Source of the DNA: Mesonia oceanica
GTDB lineage: Bacteria > Bacteroidota > Bacteroidia > Flavobacteriales > Flavobacteriaceae
Direction: 5' to 3'
DNA length: 64,000 nucleotides
NCBI RefSeq assembly: GCF_902499555.1
Contig: NZ_CABVMM010000003.1
Coordinates: 186,001-250,000, forward strand
The position numbers were made by a program, and so were the translations under genes. Below, piece after piece: positions 9,929-17,762 of the stretch; the stretch's first letter is position 1; every line of letters begins with the position of its first letter. The notes under the pieces were generated by a model. The model worked only from the letters and a program-made list of their open reading frames with translations, was not told where the DNA came from and did no database searches.

Positions 9929-11677
9929 ATGAAAAAAGCTACGAAATTATTACTAGGATTGACAGTAGTGTTTACTGTCTTGCTTCAGTCTTGTCAAAAT
10001 GACGATCGTGACCAGAATCCTGATCAACAATTTCAGGACGAAGAAATAATTATTCAAGAAGGCGATGCTTCCCGATTGAGTAATACAGATGTTGGTGTTG
10101 TAGGGATAAAAGGGATAGGAGAAAATCCTTCAGGAAGACCAGCAATGACTACATTTAGTACTACAGAAGAAACGCCAAGCAGCGATTTACCGTTAATTAT
10201 GATAGCCAGTGTTAACCCTCCTGAAATAGATGGTGTTTCCCTTAGAGCTACCCACGTAGCCATTCATAATAATTATGCGTATGTATCTTATAATGTAGAA
10301 GGTGCTGTGTATAAAGGAGCTATCGATGTAATTGATATTTCAGACCCTAACAATCCATTGTTGGCAGGACAAGCGCTGTTCCCCAATACCGATATTAATT
10401 CAGTGGTTTATCATAATGGTAATCTATACATCGCAGGAGCTAATCCTTCACTTAATGCAGCCGGTACAGATCCAGCACTTTTATTTAAAATAGGATTAGT
10501 GCAAAATCTTCCTACATCAGATGATCTCGTCCTCATGGATATGCCGGGATTTTCCGGAGTAGATGTTACGGTAGAAGGCAATAATATTTATGGCGCTTCG
10601 GGCGATAATGGCGTAGTGGGAAAGTATAACCAAAATGGAAATTTACAGAATAGTATTTCTGTAACAGATCTGAGAGCTTTAGGGGTAAATAATAATAAGC
10701 TTGTTGCCTTAAGTGGTAGCTCAGGAGTTCATGTGTATAATGCCAATAATTTTTCTTCAAGCTTAAATTTTTCTACGCTTCAAGATGTTCCTCAAGCAAA
10801 ACGAACCATCACTTTTTATAATGACTACCTTTTAGCGGCAGAAGGTATGGATGGGGTAGGGATTTACGATTTAAATTCAGGAAATCAACTTAATACCTTA
10901 GCATTACCCAACATCAGCGATCTACCATCAAGCATAGATCCCACAGAAGTTGTTACCAATTCGGTTTCAACACTTCAAGATCATATTTTTGTGGCACAAG
11001 GAGCTGCTGGAGTAAGTTTGTTTGAAGTAGGAAACGATCTAACCGATATCAATGATATAGGTTTACTCGATTTAGAAGGTTCTGCCAATTACGTAAAAGC
11101 TAAAGGTGATTATTTATTTGTGGCTAATGGTGCCGGTGGTTTTAAAATTTTAAAGCGCTTAACCCAAACAGAAGGTTCTTCCTTGGACGGAGTGATTGCT
11201 TGTGAAAACTTTCCGACATATAACGGATCAACTTGGATGAATATAAATGCTAATCAGGTAAAAGCATATAGCGGTTCAACAAGTATAAGCGGAATAGATG
11301 TAAAAGGAGAGTTGACCTATTGTGGTAACCTTGCCGTAAGTCAAACACTAAAAGTACGTAGCAATGGAAAATTTTTCATGAATGGATCTTTAGTACAAGG
11401 GACTACAGCTAACCCTTTGCTGGCATTCGATATAAGTTCTAATGCTCTCGCACAAATAGAAGGCAGTGTAATTATATATGGTAATTTAAAAATTAAAAGT
11501 GGAGGTACACTTCAAATTAATGGAGATTTAACCGTCTATGGCGATGTGAACATGGAGGCAAATTCTAATTTAGAATTTCAAGGAAATACTTCAACCGCCA
11601 ATGTCTTTGGTGCTGTAAATAGACATCAAAACAGTACGGTAAGTGGTCAATTTACCGATCTGCAAAATAAATTTTAG
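9929..11677 (+). CDS. LVIVD-type beta-propeller lipoprotein
   Basis: A protein of 582 residues with a lipoprotein signal peptide whose lipidated cysteine is Cys22 (VLLQSCQND). Residues about 90-400 hold repeats built around AIDVIDISDPNNPLLAGQ and similar strands, as in LVIVD-repeat propellers. The last 170 residues are a Gly/Asn-rich repetitive beta region (QIEGSVIIYGNLKIKSGGTL), perhaps a short beta-helix. No enzyme motif was seen. It sits 69 bases after the GT2 gene and ends at a clear terminator, so it may be the last gene of that block or separate. A cell-surface binding role is a guess. Confidence 0.78.
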   Translation: MKKATKLLLGLTVVFTVLLQSCQNDDRDQNPDQQFQDEEIIIQEGDASRLSNTDVGVVGIKGIGENPSGRPAMTTFSTTEETPSSDLPLIMIASVNPPEIDGVSLRATHVAIHNNYAYVSYNVEGAVYKGAIDVIDISDPNNPLLAGQALFPNTDINSVVYHNGNLYIAGANPSLNAAGTDPALLFKIGLVQNLPTSDDLVLMDMPGFSGVDVTVEGNNIYGASGDNGVVGKYNQNGNLQNSISVTDLRALGVNNNKLVALSGSSGVHVYNANNFSSSLNFSTLQDVPQAKRTITFYNDYLLAAEGMDGVGIYDLNSGNQLNTLALPNISDLPSSIDPTEVVTNSVSTLQDHIFVAQGAAGVSLFEVGNDLTDINDIGLLDLEGSANYVKAKGDYLFVANGAGGFKILKRLTQTEGSSLDGVIACENFPTYNGSTWMNINANQVKAYSGSTSISGIDVKGELTYCGNLAVSQTLKVRSNGKFFMNGSLVQGTTANPLLAFDISSNALAQIEGSVIIYGNLKIKSGGTLQINGDLTVYGDVNMEANSNLEFQGNTSTANVFGAVNRHQNSTVSGQFTDLQNKF

Positions 11678-11702
11678 GCCCTAATTTTTACCCTTACATA
11701 TA

Positions 11703-11736
11703 AAAACCCGGAGTAGTTTCTACTTCGGGTTTTTTA
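11703..11736 (+). terminator. Rho-independent terminator after the lipoprotein gene
   Basis: The stem acccggagtag / ctacttcgggt with a TTTC loop is followed by a run of six T. It stands 26 bases after the stop at 11677. Confidence 0.85.
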
Positions 11737-11889
11737 ATCATTGTTAAGCGGTTTTTAATTCATCCGTATAAGAATTCCTATAGCACTAGCAGTCATGAAT
11801 TAAGACCGAATAATTTTCATATAAAAAACATCAATATTTGCATAACCTAATGTAATCTAAAAGATGATGTACAGATTAAAATATTTCTG

Positions 11890-11897
11890 TATTTTTG
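11890..11897 (+). promoter_or_regulatory. -7 promoter motif of thioredoxin gene
   Basis: TATTTTTG matches the flavobacterial -7 consensus TAnnTTTG and lies 24 bases before the ATG at 11922. No clear -33 TTG was found at the expected distance. Confidence 0.45.
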
Positions 11898-11921
11898 ATT
11901 ATTCAACAAAAAAAGATAATT

Positions 11922-12239
11922 ATGGCTTTAGAGATAACAGATGCAAATTTTGAAGAAACCGTATTACAGAGTGATAAGCCTGTCATGGTAGATTTTTGGG
12001 CTGCTTGGTGCGGGCCTTGTAGAATGGTAGGACCTATCATTGATGAGGTAAGTAAAGAATATGACGGGAAAGCTGTTGTAGGTAAATTAGACGTAGATGC
12101 TAATCAAGAATTCGCAGCTAAATATGGAGTAAGAAACATCCCTACCGTTTTAGTATTTAAAGGAGGAGAGTTAGTTAACCGTCAAGTAGGAGTATCTCCT
12201 AAAGATACTTATACTAAAGCCTTGGATGATTTGCTATAA
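11922..12239 (+). CDS. trxA: Thioredoxin
   Basis: A protein of 105 residues with the classical active site WCGPC inside FWAAWCGPCRM and the cis-proline region RNIPTVLVFKGGE. It is a cytoplasmic dithiol carrier. The open frame extends to a TTG at 11895, but the ATG at 11922 gives the normal family N-terminus (MALEITDANF) and follows the AAAAAGATAA type of leader used in this phylum, so I chose it. It is a single-gene unit with its own promoter motif and terminator. Confidence 0.97.
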   Translation: MALEITDANFEETVLQSDKPVMVDFWAAWCGPCRMVGPIIDEVSKEYDGKAVVGKLDVDANQEFAAKYGVRNIPTVLVFKGGELVNRQVGVSPKDTYTKALDDLL

Positions 12240-12262
12240 AAATAAATCGACAATTAGATTTG

Positions 12263-12293
12263 AAAAAGGTTTGGCTTTTGCCGAACCTTTTTT
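12263..12293 (+). terminator. Rho-independent terminator after trxA
   Basis: Perfect stem aaaaaggtttggc / gccgaaccttttt closed by a TTTT loop and followed by T-rich sequence, 23 bases after the trxA stop. Confidence 0.88.
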
Positions 12294-12300
12294 ATTTTTA

Positions 12301-12416
12301 GAGATGCTGCACCACGCTCTGGCGTGGCCGGGTCTTCGCTAGTCGCTTTTTTCTGTTCAGCCAAAGCTGTCCAGAAAAAGAGCTCCAACAGGCCGCTCAA
12401 CCCCTTGCAGGAAAAA
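12301..12416. repeat. GC-rich double-hairpin intergenic element
   Basis: About 115 bases of clearly higher GC than the surroundings fill the gap between trxA and the DUF58 gene. They hold a perfect hairpin CCACGC-TCTG-GCGTGG at 12312-12327 and a second imperfect stem between about 12346 and 12381 (CTTTTTTCTG opposite CAGAAAAAG). No reading frame of note. The form suggests a dispersed palindromic repeat, but only one copy lies in this window. Confidence 0.5.
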
Positions 12417-12423
12417 CAAAACG

Positions 12424-13353
12424 ATGAAGTTACAAGACGAAGTTAACCAAACCAGTGGGTTTACCCATTTAGAACTTTTGGCCAAGCAAGTGGTAGAAGG
12501 TTTTATTTCCGGCATGCATAAAAGTCCGTTTCACGGTTTTTCTGCAGAGTTTGCCGAACATAAAATTTATAATCCCGGTGAAAGTACTAGGCATATCGAC
12601 TGGAAGTTATTTGCCAAAACCGATAAACTCTATACCAAGCGTTACGAAGAAGAAACCAATTTGCGCTGTCATTTAATCATAGATAATTCAGCATCTATGC
12701 ATTATCCGTTTATCAAGCAACAGCATATTGACCATTTAAACAAAATAGGTTTTTCTGCCTTGGCTTCAGCATCCTTAATGCAAATTTTAAAAAAGCAACG
12801 TGATGCTATAGGATTAAGTGTTTATAGTGATGCTTACGATTATTATGCTCCAGAAAAAGGAAGTGAGCGTCACCATCAAATGTTATTGAATCAATTAGAA
12901 CAACTGGTCACAAATCCCGTTAAAGAACGAAAAACCGAAACCTATACCCATCTCCATTTAATTGCCGAAAAGATGAAACGCAGGTCGCTTATCTTTTTGT
13001 TTACCGATATGTTTCAAGCCGATGAGGAAGAAGATCGTTTATTTGAAGCCCTGCGACATTTAAAATATAACAAGCACGAATTGGTGCTGTTTCATACCTA
13101 TGATAGCGAACACGAATTAAAATTTGATTTTGATAATTCCCCTAAAAAATTTATTGATGTAGAAAGTGGGGAAAGTGTGAATTTGTATGCCGATAGCATA
13201 AAAGAAAATTATGCGGCAGCAGTCACCAGTTATTTTGAAGCCTTAAAACTAAAATGTATGCAGTACCAAATTAAGTATGTGCCTGTCGATATCCATGCTT
13301 CTTTTGATAAAGTATTGACCACTTATTTAGTAGAGCGACAACGTTTTGGATGA
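12424..13353 (+). CDS. DUF58 domain protein (vWA-like)
   Basis: A protein of 309 residues. It has the DUF58 core motif PGESTRHIDWKLFAKTDKLY (residues about 51-70), then a von Willebrand A-like fold with a MIDAS-type DNSASM and FTDMF. Soluble, no membrane segment. DUF58 proteins usually sit beside MoxR AAA ATPases and BatA/BatB vWA proteins and are thought to help metal-centre or protein-complex maturation. Here no MoxR gene is adjacent, so it stands alone on this strand. It begins after the GC-rich element and is followed by convergent minus-strand genes. Confidence 0.88.
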   Translation: MKLQDEVNQTSGFTHLELLAKQVVEGFISGMHKSPFHGFSAEFAEHKIYNPGESTRHIDWKLFAKTDKLYTKRYEEETNLRCHLIIDNSASMHYPFIKQQHIDHLNKIGFSALASASLMQILKKQRDAIGLSVYSDAYDYYAPEKGSERHHQMLLNQLEQLVTNPVKERKTETYTHLHLIAEKMKRRSLIFLFTDMFQADEEEDRLFEALRHLKYNKHELVLFHTYDSEHELKFDFDNSPKKFIDVESGESVNLYADSIKENYAAAVTSYFEALKLKCMQYQIKYVPVDIHASFDKVLTTYLVERQRFG

Positions 13354-13407
13354 TTTTTATTTTTTAAAAACTTCTATAAAGCTTAGCATTATTGGAGGTA
13401 GTGTTTT

Positions 13408-13875
13408 TTAATCCCATATTTTTGGTCTGTCAATTTTCATGGCTCTTAGGTACGATAAAAATTGTCCCGCGTGAACAGCTTCATGGTACCCAATCCGTAA
13501 TAAATATTTTCCAAGGATTTTCTTACCTTCATGTCCTGGATGTATAATTTCGATTTCGTTTAGCTCTGAGTCCGAAAATTGTCGGACACTTTCTAAAAAT
13601 GTTTTTCTAATAGGCGCAGCAAATTCAAGTTCATTTTTTAGGTTGATGAATGGTCGGTTTTCCCAAGGTGTTTTATAATTTTTCATATCTCCTTGATTAA
13701 TAATTATATTCCAACCATAATCAGCTTCCAAAACGTGTCTTATCATTTGTGAAGCACTCATTGCTTTTTCGTCAGGTTTCCAATTGTAATATTTCTCAGG
13801 GAGTCCATTCCAAAGCTTTATACTTCTTCTCCTTATTTCTGTGAAATTTAAAATTATGAGTTCAGATTGGGTCAT
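13408..13875 (-). CDS. DinB family protein
   Basis: A protein of 155 residues forming a four-helix bundle of the DinB/YfiT type. Candidate metal ligands are the histidine in MIRHVLEADYGW and the pair in GYHEAVHAGQFLSYLRAM near the C-terminus, the usual HxxxH arrangement. Members are putative metal-dependent thiol transferases or hydrolases; the substrate is unknown here. It is a lone gene transcribed away from a repeat module that carries a TATATTTG promoter (see 13950-14093). Its 3' flank (about 13375-13400) holds a shortened version of the same repeat. Confidence 0.87.
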   Translation of the reverse strand: MTQSELIILNFTEIRRRSIKLWNGLPEKYYNWKPDEKAMSASQMIRHVLEADYGWNIIINQGDMKNYKTPWENRPFINLKNELEFAAPIRKTFLESVRQFSDSELNEIEIIHPGHEGKKILGKYLLRIGYHEAVHAGQFLSYLRAMKIDRPKIWD

Positions 13876-13949
13876 TTTTTTGTTTTCGAGGATGTAATTT
13901 CACATTACAGCCAATATGGTCAATAAACGCATTGCAATTACTAACTCTA

Positions 13950-14093
13950 TCACTATTTCAAATATAAATAAATTACTTATTTTCTAAAACAACACAAATA
14001 GCAAAACACCATAAAGCGGCTTGTTTAAATCGAAATTCTTAGCATTGTTATAGGTCGCTTTTTTTGGGTCTAAATTGTTGAGGTAGTTGTTGG
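13950..14093 (-). repeat. Repeat module, copy 1 (YdeI-gene tail plus promoter)
   Basis: About 144 bases nearly the same as 15262-15404 (about 90 % by eye). Read on the minus strand it holds a remnant of a YdeI-like 3' end (encoding QQLPQQFRPKKSDL then stop), the shared core GCTAAGAATTTCGATTTAAA, GCCGCTTTATGG, and a -7 motif TATATTTG at 13966-13959. It sits directly upstream of the DinB gene and directly downstream of the DUF3667 gene. Confidence 0.8.
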
Positions 14094-14109
14094 TGTTTAG
14101 CAGAAGTTT

Positions 14110-14904
14110 TTATTGTGGTTGTATATATTCTAATGCTTCTGGTCCTTTAATAAAGGCAAATATAAACCCTGCAATTATAGCAAGTATGATTAAAATTATA
14201 AATCCTAAAAACGAAAGTAGTATAATTAGTAAAACTCTCACGAATATACTTTTCAATGATTTATCTTTATAAAAGCCTTTGAAAAACCAAATCATGATCA
14301 GCGGTATGGTAAAGATAGATAGCCCTGAAGTTTGAAAAAATAAGTTTGCATCAGTCTTTAAAAAAAATAGTACAGGGTAAATGATAACAATATTTACGAT
14401 CGTATAAACCGATAATATGTAGGCATTCATCACGATATGTTCATAATAGTTTTGTCCCCATTTTCTGAAGGCTATCTTAGTAACAATCCCCAACAAAGGG
14501 ATAAAAGATAGCATAATTATAGAATTATAGCTTGTCGTAAAAGATAGAATATCGATCATCAATGGAGAACTCATATTTTGCTGTGAGTAATACTGTTCTA
14601 TGATTTCTTTAAAGCCTATAATTTTGAAAGAAATAAAAGCTGATATTCCACTTAAAAGAAAAGCTAATAAAATAGGCTTATAGTGACTAATCCTACTACC
14701 ATCGATAAATTCTTTTGCTGTTCTTCCAGGATTTTTTAGTATGTTTTTTAAAGAAAATAAAAAACCCTTATTGGTCTGTAAAATGGTGTCTTGCAGTTCG
14801 TTTACTATATATTTTTTGTCAATTCTACTATATTTCTTTTGACCACAATGTGCGCAGTAATTTTCTGTTACCGAATTACCACAATTAAAACAGGACTCCA
14901 TCAT
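14110..14904 (-). CDS. DUF3667 zinc-ribbon membrane protein
   Basis: A protein of 264 residues. The N-terminus is a zinc ribbon (CFNCGNSVTENYCAHCGQKK), followed by the DUF3667 region LQDTILQTNKGFLFSLKNIL with NPGRTAKEFIDGSR, and then five or so membrane helices. The family is common in Bacteroidota and has no known function. The gene follows the 85-residue membrane protein with one base between stop and start, so they form a two-gene unit. The pair is bracketed by the two direct repeat copies at 13950 and 15262. Confidence 0.88.
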   Translation of the reverse strand: MMESCFNCGNSVTENYCAHCGQKKYSRIDKKYIVNELQDTILQTNKGFLFSLKNILKNPGRTAKEFIDGSRISHYKPILLAFLLSGISAFISFKIIGFKEIIEQYYSQQNMSSPLMIDILSFTTSYNSIIMLSFIPLLGIVTKIAFRKWGQNYYEHIVMNAYILSVYTIVNIVIIYPVLFFLKTDANLFFQTSGLSIFTIPLIMIWFFKGFYKDKSLKSIFVRVLLIILLSFLGFIILIILAIIAGFIFAFIKGPEALEYIQPQ

Positions 14905-14905
14905 A

Positions 14906-15163
14906 TTAGTTTGGCTTTCTGCTTTTTCTGGATTCTATTTCTTGGGTCAGAATTTTAATGTTTTTAAAATTTGCAGGTAGAATAGCAGAAAGAGCAAAAG
15001 GAACTGCAAGTAATGGTGTAAGTCCGTCTTTAATTGACATGAAAATAAAGAAACCTAAAGAACCAATCAAAACTATTGTAAGCATCCATGTAAGCGTTTT
15101 TATAGATGTTTTTTTATGTTGAAGTTCTTCAAAACTTAAATTTGATAACTCTTTTTGATTCAT
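14906..15163 (-). CDS. Small two-helix membrane protein
   Basis: A protein of 85 residues, not assigned to a family. It has a charged N-terminal helix (SNLSFEELQHKKTSIKTLTW), then two hydrophobic segments at about residues 27-48 and 50-66, and a charged tail. It is the first gene of a unit with the DUF3667 gene. A repeat-borne TATATTTG (15271-15278, minus strand) lies about 110 bases upstream and is its likely promoter. Confidence 0.7.
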   Translation of the reverse strand: MNQKELSNLSFEELQHKKTSIKTLTWMLTIVLIGSLGFFIFMSIKDGLTPLLAVPFALSAILPANFKNIKILTQEIESRKSRKPN

Positions 15164-15261
15164 AAAATATAATATTTTTAATGATTTTTTGACCTCATCT
15201 CATTCTGAAAAATTACTGCCAACCTACGCCAATCAACTCAATTTCATTTGCTTAAACCATG

Positions 15262-15404
15262 TCACTTCTCCAAATATAAATAAATTAGTTGTTTTCTAAA
15301 ATAACACAAATAGCAAAACCCCATAAAGAGGCTTGTTTAAATCGAAATTCTTAGCATTGTTATAGGTCGCTTTTTTGGGGTCTAAATTGTTTAGGAAGTT
15401 GTTG
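15262..15404 (-). repeat. Repeat module, copy 2 (overlaps the YdeI-like gene end)
   Basis: Direct repeat of 13950-14093. Its right part is the real 3' end of the YdeI-like gene (15360 onward); its left part carries the core, GCCTCTTTATGG and TATATTTG at 15278-15271. It separates the YdeI-like gene from the 85-residue/DUF3667 unit. Confidence 0.8.
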
Positions 15405-15959
15405 TTGAGAAGCATTTTCTGCTATTTCAAAAATTCTTTTCTGCCTTGTTGTGTCTTTCTTTGCAAGTGCTATCCATTGTAGCAACCCCTTTTTCTTACT
15501 TTTACTTAACGAAGAAAAATAGTCTTTTGAGTTCTCAAATTTTTCAAATGCCTTTTCCAATCCTGATGGAATAATTAATTCTTCTACTTCGTCTAAAATT
15601 GTCCAAGAACCATTTTGTTTTGCTATATCGATTACGGCAAAACCAGCTTTAGTCATCAAACCTTTTGCCGTTAAAGTTTCAATTTTTTTCTTGTTGATTT
15701 TACTCCAAGTGCTGTTGGGCTTTCGTTTACAAAAATATTGCCGGTATGTATCTTTATCTATGGTTTCAGCTTTGCTATCTATCCATCCAAAACATAAGGC
15801 TTCATCAACGGCATCACTCCAATTCATGGATGGTTTGCTTGTGTGCTTTTTATAAAAAATAAGCCAAACAGCATCTTTACGACGGTGGTTTTTTTCTAAC
15901 CACTTTCGCCACTGCTGTTTGGTCTCAGGATAGAATTGTTCTATTTCTTGTTTACTCAT
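15360..15959 (-). CDS. YdeI/OmpD-associated family protein
   Basis: A protein of 199 residues of the YdeI (OmdA) type: FYPETKQQWRKWLEKNH at the start, the central SDAVDEALCFGWIDSKAETID, then RKPNSTWSKINKKKIETL and GLMTKAGFAVIDIAKQNGSW. Length fits the family. Members have been linked to bacteriocin or peptide resistance, but the biochemical role is unclear. The start ATG overlaps the stop of the DUF1761 gene by ATGA, so the two are translated from one message. The last codons lie in repeat copy 2. Confidence 0.9.
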   Translation of the reverse strand: MSKQEIEQFYPETKQQWRKWLEKNHRRKDAVWLIFYKKHTSKPSMNWSDAVDEALCFGWIDSKAETIDKDTYRQYFCKRKPNSTWSKINKKKIETLTAKGLMTKAGFAVIDIAKQNGSWTILDEVEELIIPSGLEKAFEKFENSKDYFSSLSKSKKKGLLQWIALAKKDTTRQKRIFEIAENASQQQLPKQFRPQKSDL

Positions 15960-16378
15960 TTTTTACGTATTGCATGTAAAATGAAGCAAGATCCTAATAT
16001 ACCAACCAATTGATATCCACCAACTAATATTCCATAACTTATGGGGTGTGGAATATTGGGATTAATGGCAATGTCAAATGTGTTGGCGACCAAAAATCCT
16101 AAACCTATTACGAAGGCAAATTCAATCACTGCTTTCTTGGTATTTATGTTGAGCACTACCATCAATAAAGCTATTGTAATAATTGTGGGTAGAAGTGTTA
16201 AAGGTGGTCCATACAAATAAATGGGGTCAGGATGGGCAGGCATTGCACCTAATTTGTCTAATGCGTTGGCATATTGATTTGGAAATAATACCGCGAACCA
16301 AAGCCAACCGAGAAAAGAATAGAATACTAAAGAGAGGAATACCCCCAACCAACTGATTTTAGAAATTTTTTGTAACAT
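15956..16378 (-). CDS. DUF1761-like membrane protein
   Basis: About 140 residues with four hydrophobic segments, starting MLQKISKISWLGVFLSLV. The motif SFLGWLWFAVLFPNQY near the start is typical of DUF1761. The open frame reaches up to 16429, but that extension crosses the promoter and operator region, so the ATG at 16378 is the better start. It shares an ATGA overlap with the YdeI-like gene. A perfect inverted repeat 43 bases upstream suggests control by the WYL regulator encoded next door. Confidence 0.78.
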   Translation of the reverse strand: MLQKISKISWLGVFLSLVFYSFLGWLWFAVLFPNQYANALDKLGAMPAHPDPIYLYGPPLTLLPTIITIALLMVVLNINTKKAVIEFAFVIGLGFLVANTFDIAINPNIPHPISYGILVGGYQLVGILGSCFILHAIRKK

Positions 16379-16404
16379 AACTTTTGTTTTAATTAGTAAT
16401 GCCA

Positions 16405-16412
16405 CAAAATTA
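16405..16412 (-). promoter_or_regulatory. -7 motif of the DUF1761/YdeI unit
   Basis: On the minus strand TAATTTTG matches TAnnTTTG. It lies 26 bases before the ATG and 8 bases downstream of the inverted repeat, so the repeat would cover the -33 region. Confidence 0.5.
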
Positions 16413-16420
16413 AAATGCCT

Positions 16421-16442
16421 CCTTGACAACAGTATGTCAAGG
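16421..16442. promoter_or_regulatory. Inverted-repeat operator candidate
   Basis: CCTTGACA, six bases, TGTCAAGG: perfect 8-base arms. The TGACA/TGTCA core is the kind of site seen before genes controlled by YafY-type WYL regulators. It lies between the regulator stop (16447) and the DUF1761 start. Confidence 0.65.
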
Positions 16443-16446
16443 GTGT

Positions 16447-17145
16447 TTACTGGGCGTGATATTTTTCAAAAAATTCTTGAAGTGTCATTTGATGAGGTGT
16501 AAATTGCTCTTGTTGAATTTGCAATTTTTGAATTCTGTCTAACCTAAAATATCTAAATTCTTTTCTTAAACGACAATAGGCAACCATTAACCAGCCTTCC
16601 AATATGCTTAAAAGGGCAAAGGGCTCAACCACTCTTTCACTCAAGATATTTTTGGCATTGGTGTAGTTTAATTTTACAAGGTGAAAATTAGTGATTGCGT
16701 TTTGCAAAGAAGATAAAACAGTACTGTTGATTTCATAATTTTCAAGCTTTGCAAATTTGGTTCTCGAAGAAAGTAGATTGGCTTTGTCTTTTTCACTTTG
16801 CCTTAAAACCGCCTTTACCTTGTCGATGGCCTCAGCATAATCCTTAATTAAAGAGCTGTCTCTATTTTTTAATACCAACTGTTCTGCAAGAATTAATGCG
16901 TTTGCCTGATTTTCACTGAACATAATAGGCGGGATTTTGTAGCCTTCCATCAATGTGTAGCCTTTGCCATCTTCTGTTAAAATAGGCACACCTGCTTGTT
17001 CCAAGGCTTTTAAATCTCTGTAAATTGTTCTGGTGCTAACACCAAATTTTTCTGCAAGTTTTGTAGCTGTTACAAGTCGTCTTGTTTGTAACTGCGTTAA
17101 GATAGCAACAAGTCTGGAAAGTCTTTTTGTATGGTTATCATTCAT
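16447..17145 (-). CDS. YafY-type HTH/WYL transcriptional regulator
   Basis: A protein of 232 residues. N-terminal HTH_11/DeoR-like helix-turn-helix (RLSRLVAILTQLQTRRLVTATKLAEKFGVSTRTIYRDLKAL), then a middle WYL-type sensor region with SERVVEPFALLSILEGWLMVAYCRLRKEFRYFRLDRI, and a short WCX-like tail. Such proteins bind DNA and sense nucleic acids or small ligands. It lies directly upstream of the DUF1761-YdeI unit on the same strand, with the inverted repeat in between, so this pair is the likely target. Confidence 0.92.
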   Translation of the reverse strand: MNDNHTKRLSRLVAILTQLQTRRLVTATKLAEKFGVSTRTIYRDLKALEQAGVPILTEDGKGYTLMEGYKIPPIMFSENQANALILAEQLVLKNRDSSLIKDYAEAIDKVKAVLRQSEKDKANLLSSRTKFAKLENYEINSTVLSSLQNAITNFHLVKLNYTNAKNILSERVVEPFALLSILEGWLMVAYCRLRKEFRYFRLDRIQKLQIQQEQFTPHQMTLQEFFEKYHAQ

Positions 17146-17224
17146 CTTTCAAATGTCAGAAAAATTAACTTAGTTAGAGTATCCTAAAATGGTATCCAAT
17201 GGTTTTAGATATGAGTAGTTGCTG

Positions 17225-17737
17225 TTATTCGACTTTAAAGCTTTTCTCAATGAATTCAAATCCATCTTTATTCTTGACTTTGTCTTCAATTGCCTCTTGC
17301 ATGAATATGGAAAAGGTTTTTTCTTTTTCATGAAAAAAGTGAATAATACCCTCATGTTTTAGTCCAAGCAAACTAACAGTAAATTTTATAGATGTAGTGT
17401 TCAAATCGTTGAACTTGTTTTTACTCTCTTCTCCAAAAATCAAATTAGCATTCTCATAAACAATATTATTTTTCATTTCGTCTTTATGAATGTTTATCCA
17501 ATCATTCAAATCTAATTCACTGTTAATCCAAGAAAGAGTAATTAAGCCGCTAGAGTTTAAACCTTCCTTTTCTATTGATAAGTAATAACCTTGGTCATCT
17601 AAGTTTTCTTCGTCAGTTATTTTCCATCCTTTGGGACTAACTAGAGATACCCCATCAATTTCAAATTTTGTCTGAGTAGTTTCTTGACAAGAATAGCAAG
17701 CAAAGATTATAAATATTAGGACGAGCAAGTTCTTCAT
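17225..17737 (-). CDS. Lipoprotein of unknown function
   Basis: About 170 residues starting MKNLLVLIFIIFACYSCQE with a lipobox cysteine at YSC. The open frame extends six codons further up (to 17755), but the chosen ATG gives a normal lipoprotein signal. The mature part (FEIDGVSLVSPKGWKI, then a mixed alpha/beta pattern ending FEFIEKSFKVE) recalls PsbP-like or DUF1795-like folds, without a firm match. It follows the T9SS gene by 25 bases and is probably co-transcribed with it. Confidence 0.75.
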   Translation of the reverse strand: MKNLLVLIFIIFACYSCQETTQTKFEIDGVSLVSPKGWKITDEENLDDQGYYLSIEKEGLNSSGLITLSWINSELDLNDWINIHKDEMKNNIVYENANLIFGEESKNKFNDLNTTSIKFTVSLLGLKHEGIIHFFHEKEKTFSIFMQEAIEDKVKNKDGFEFIEKSFKVE

Positions 17738-17762
17738 TTTTTTTATTTTAATCAATATTCAA

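Noticed and set aside
11895..11921. TTG start for thioredoxin
   Set aside because: The added nine residues do not match the family and the ATG at 11922 does.
16379..16429. Longer N-terminus for the DUF1761 protein
   Set aside because: The extension crosses the -7 motif and half of the palindrome; the ATG at 16378 gives a normal membrane start.
17170..17355. 61-residue minus-strand frame
   Set aside because: It lies in another frame of the lipoprotein gene at 17225-17737, has no family features and no leader of its own.
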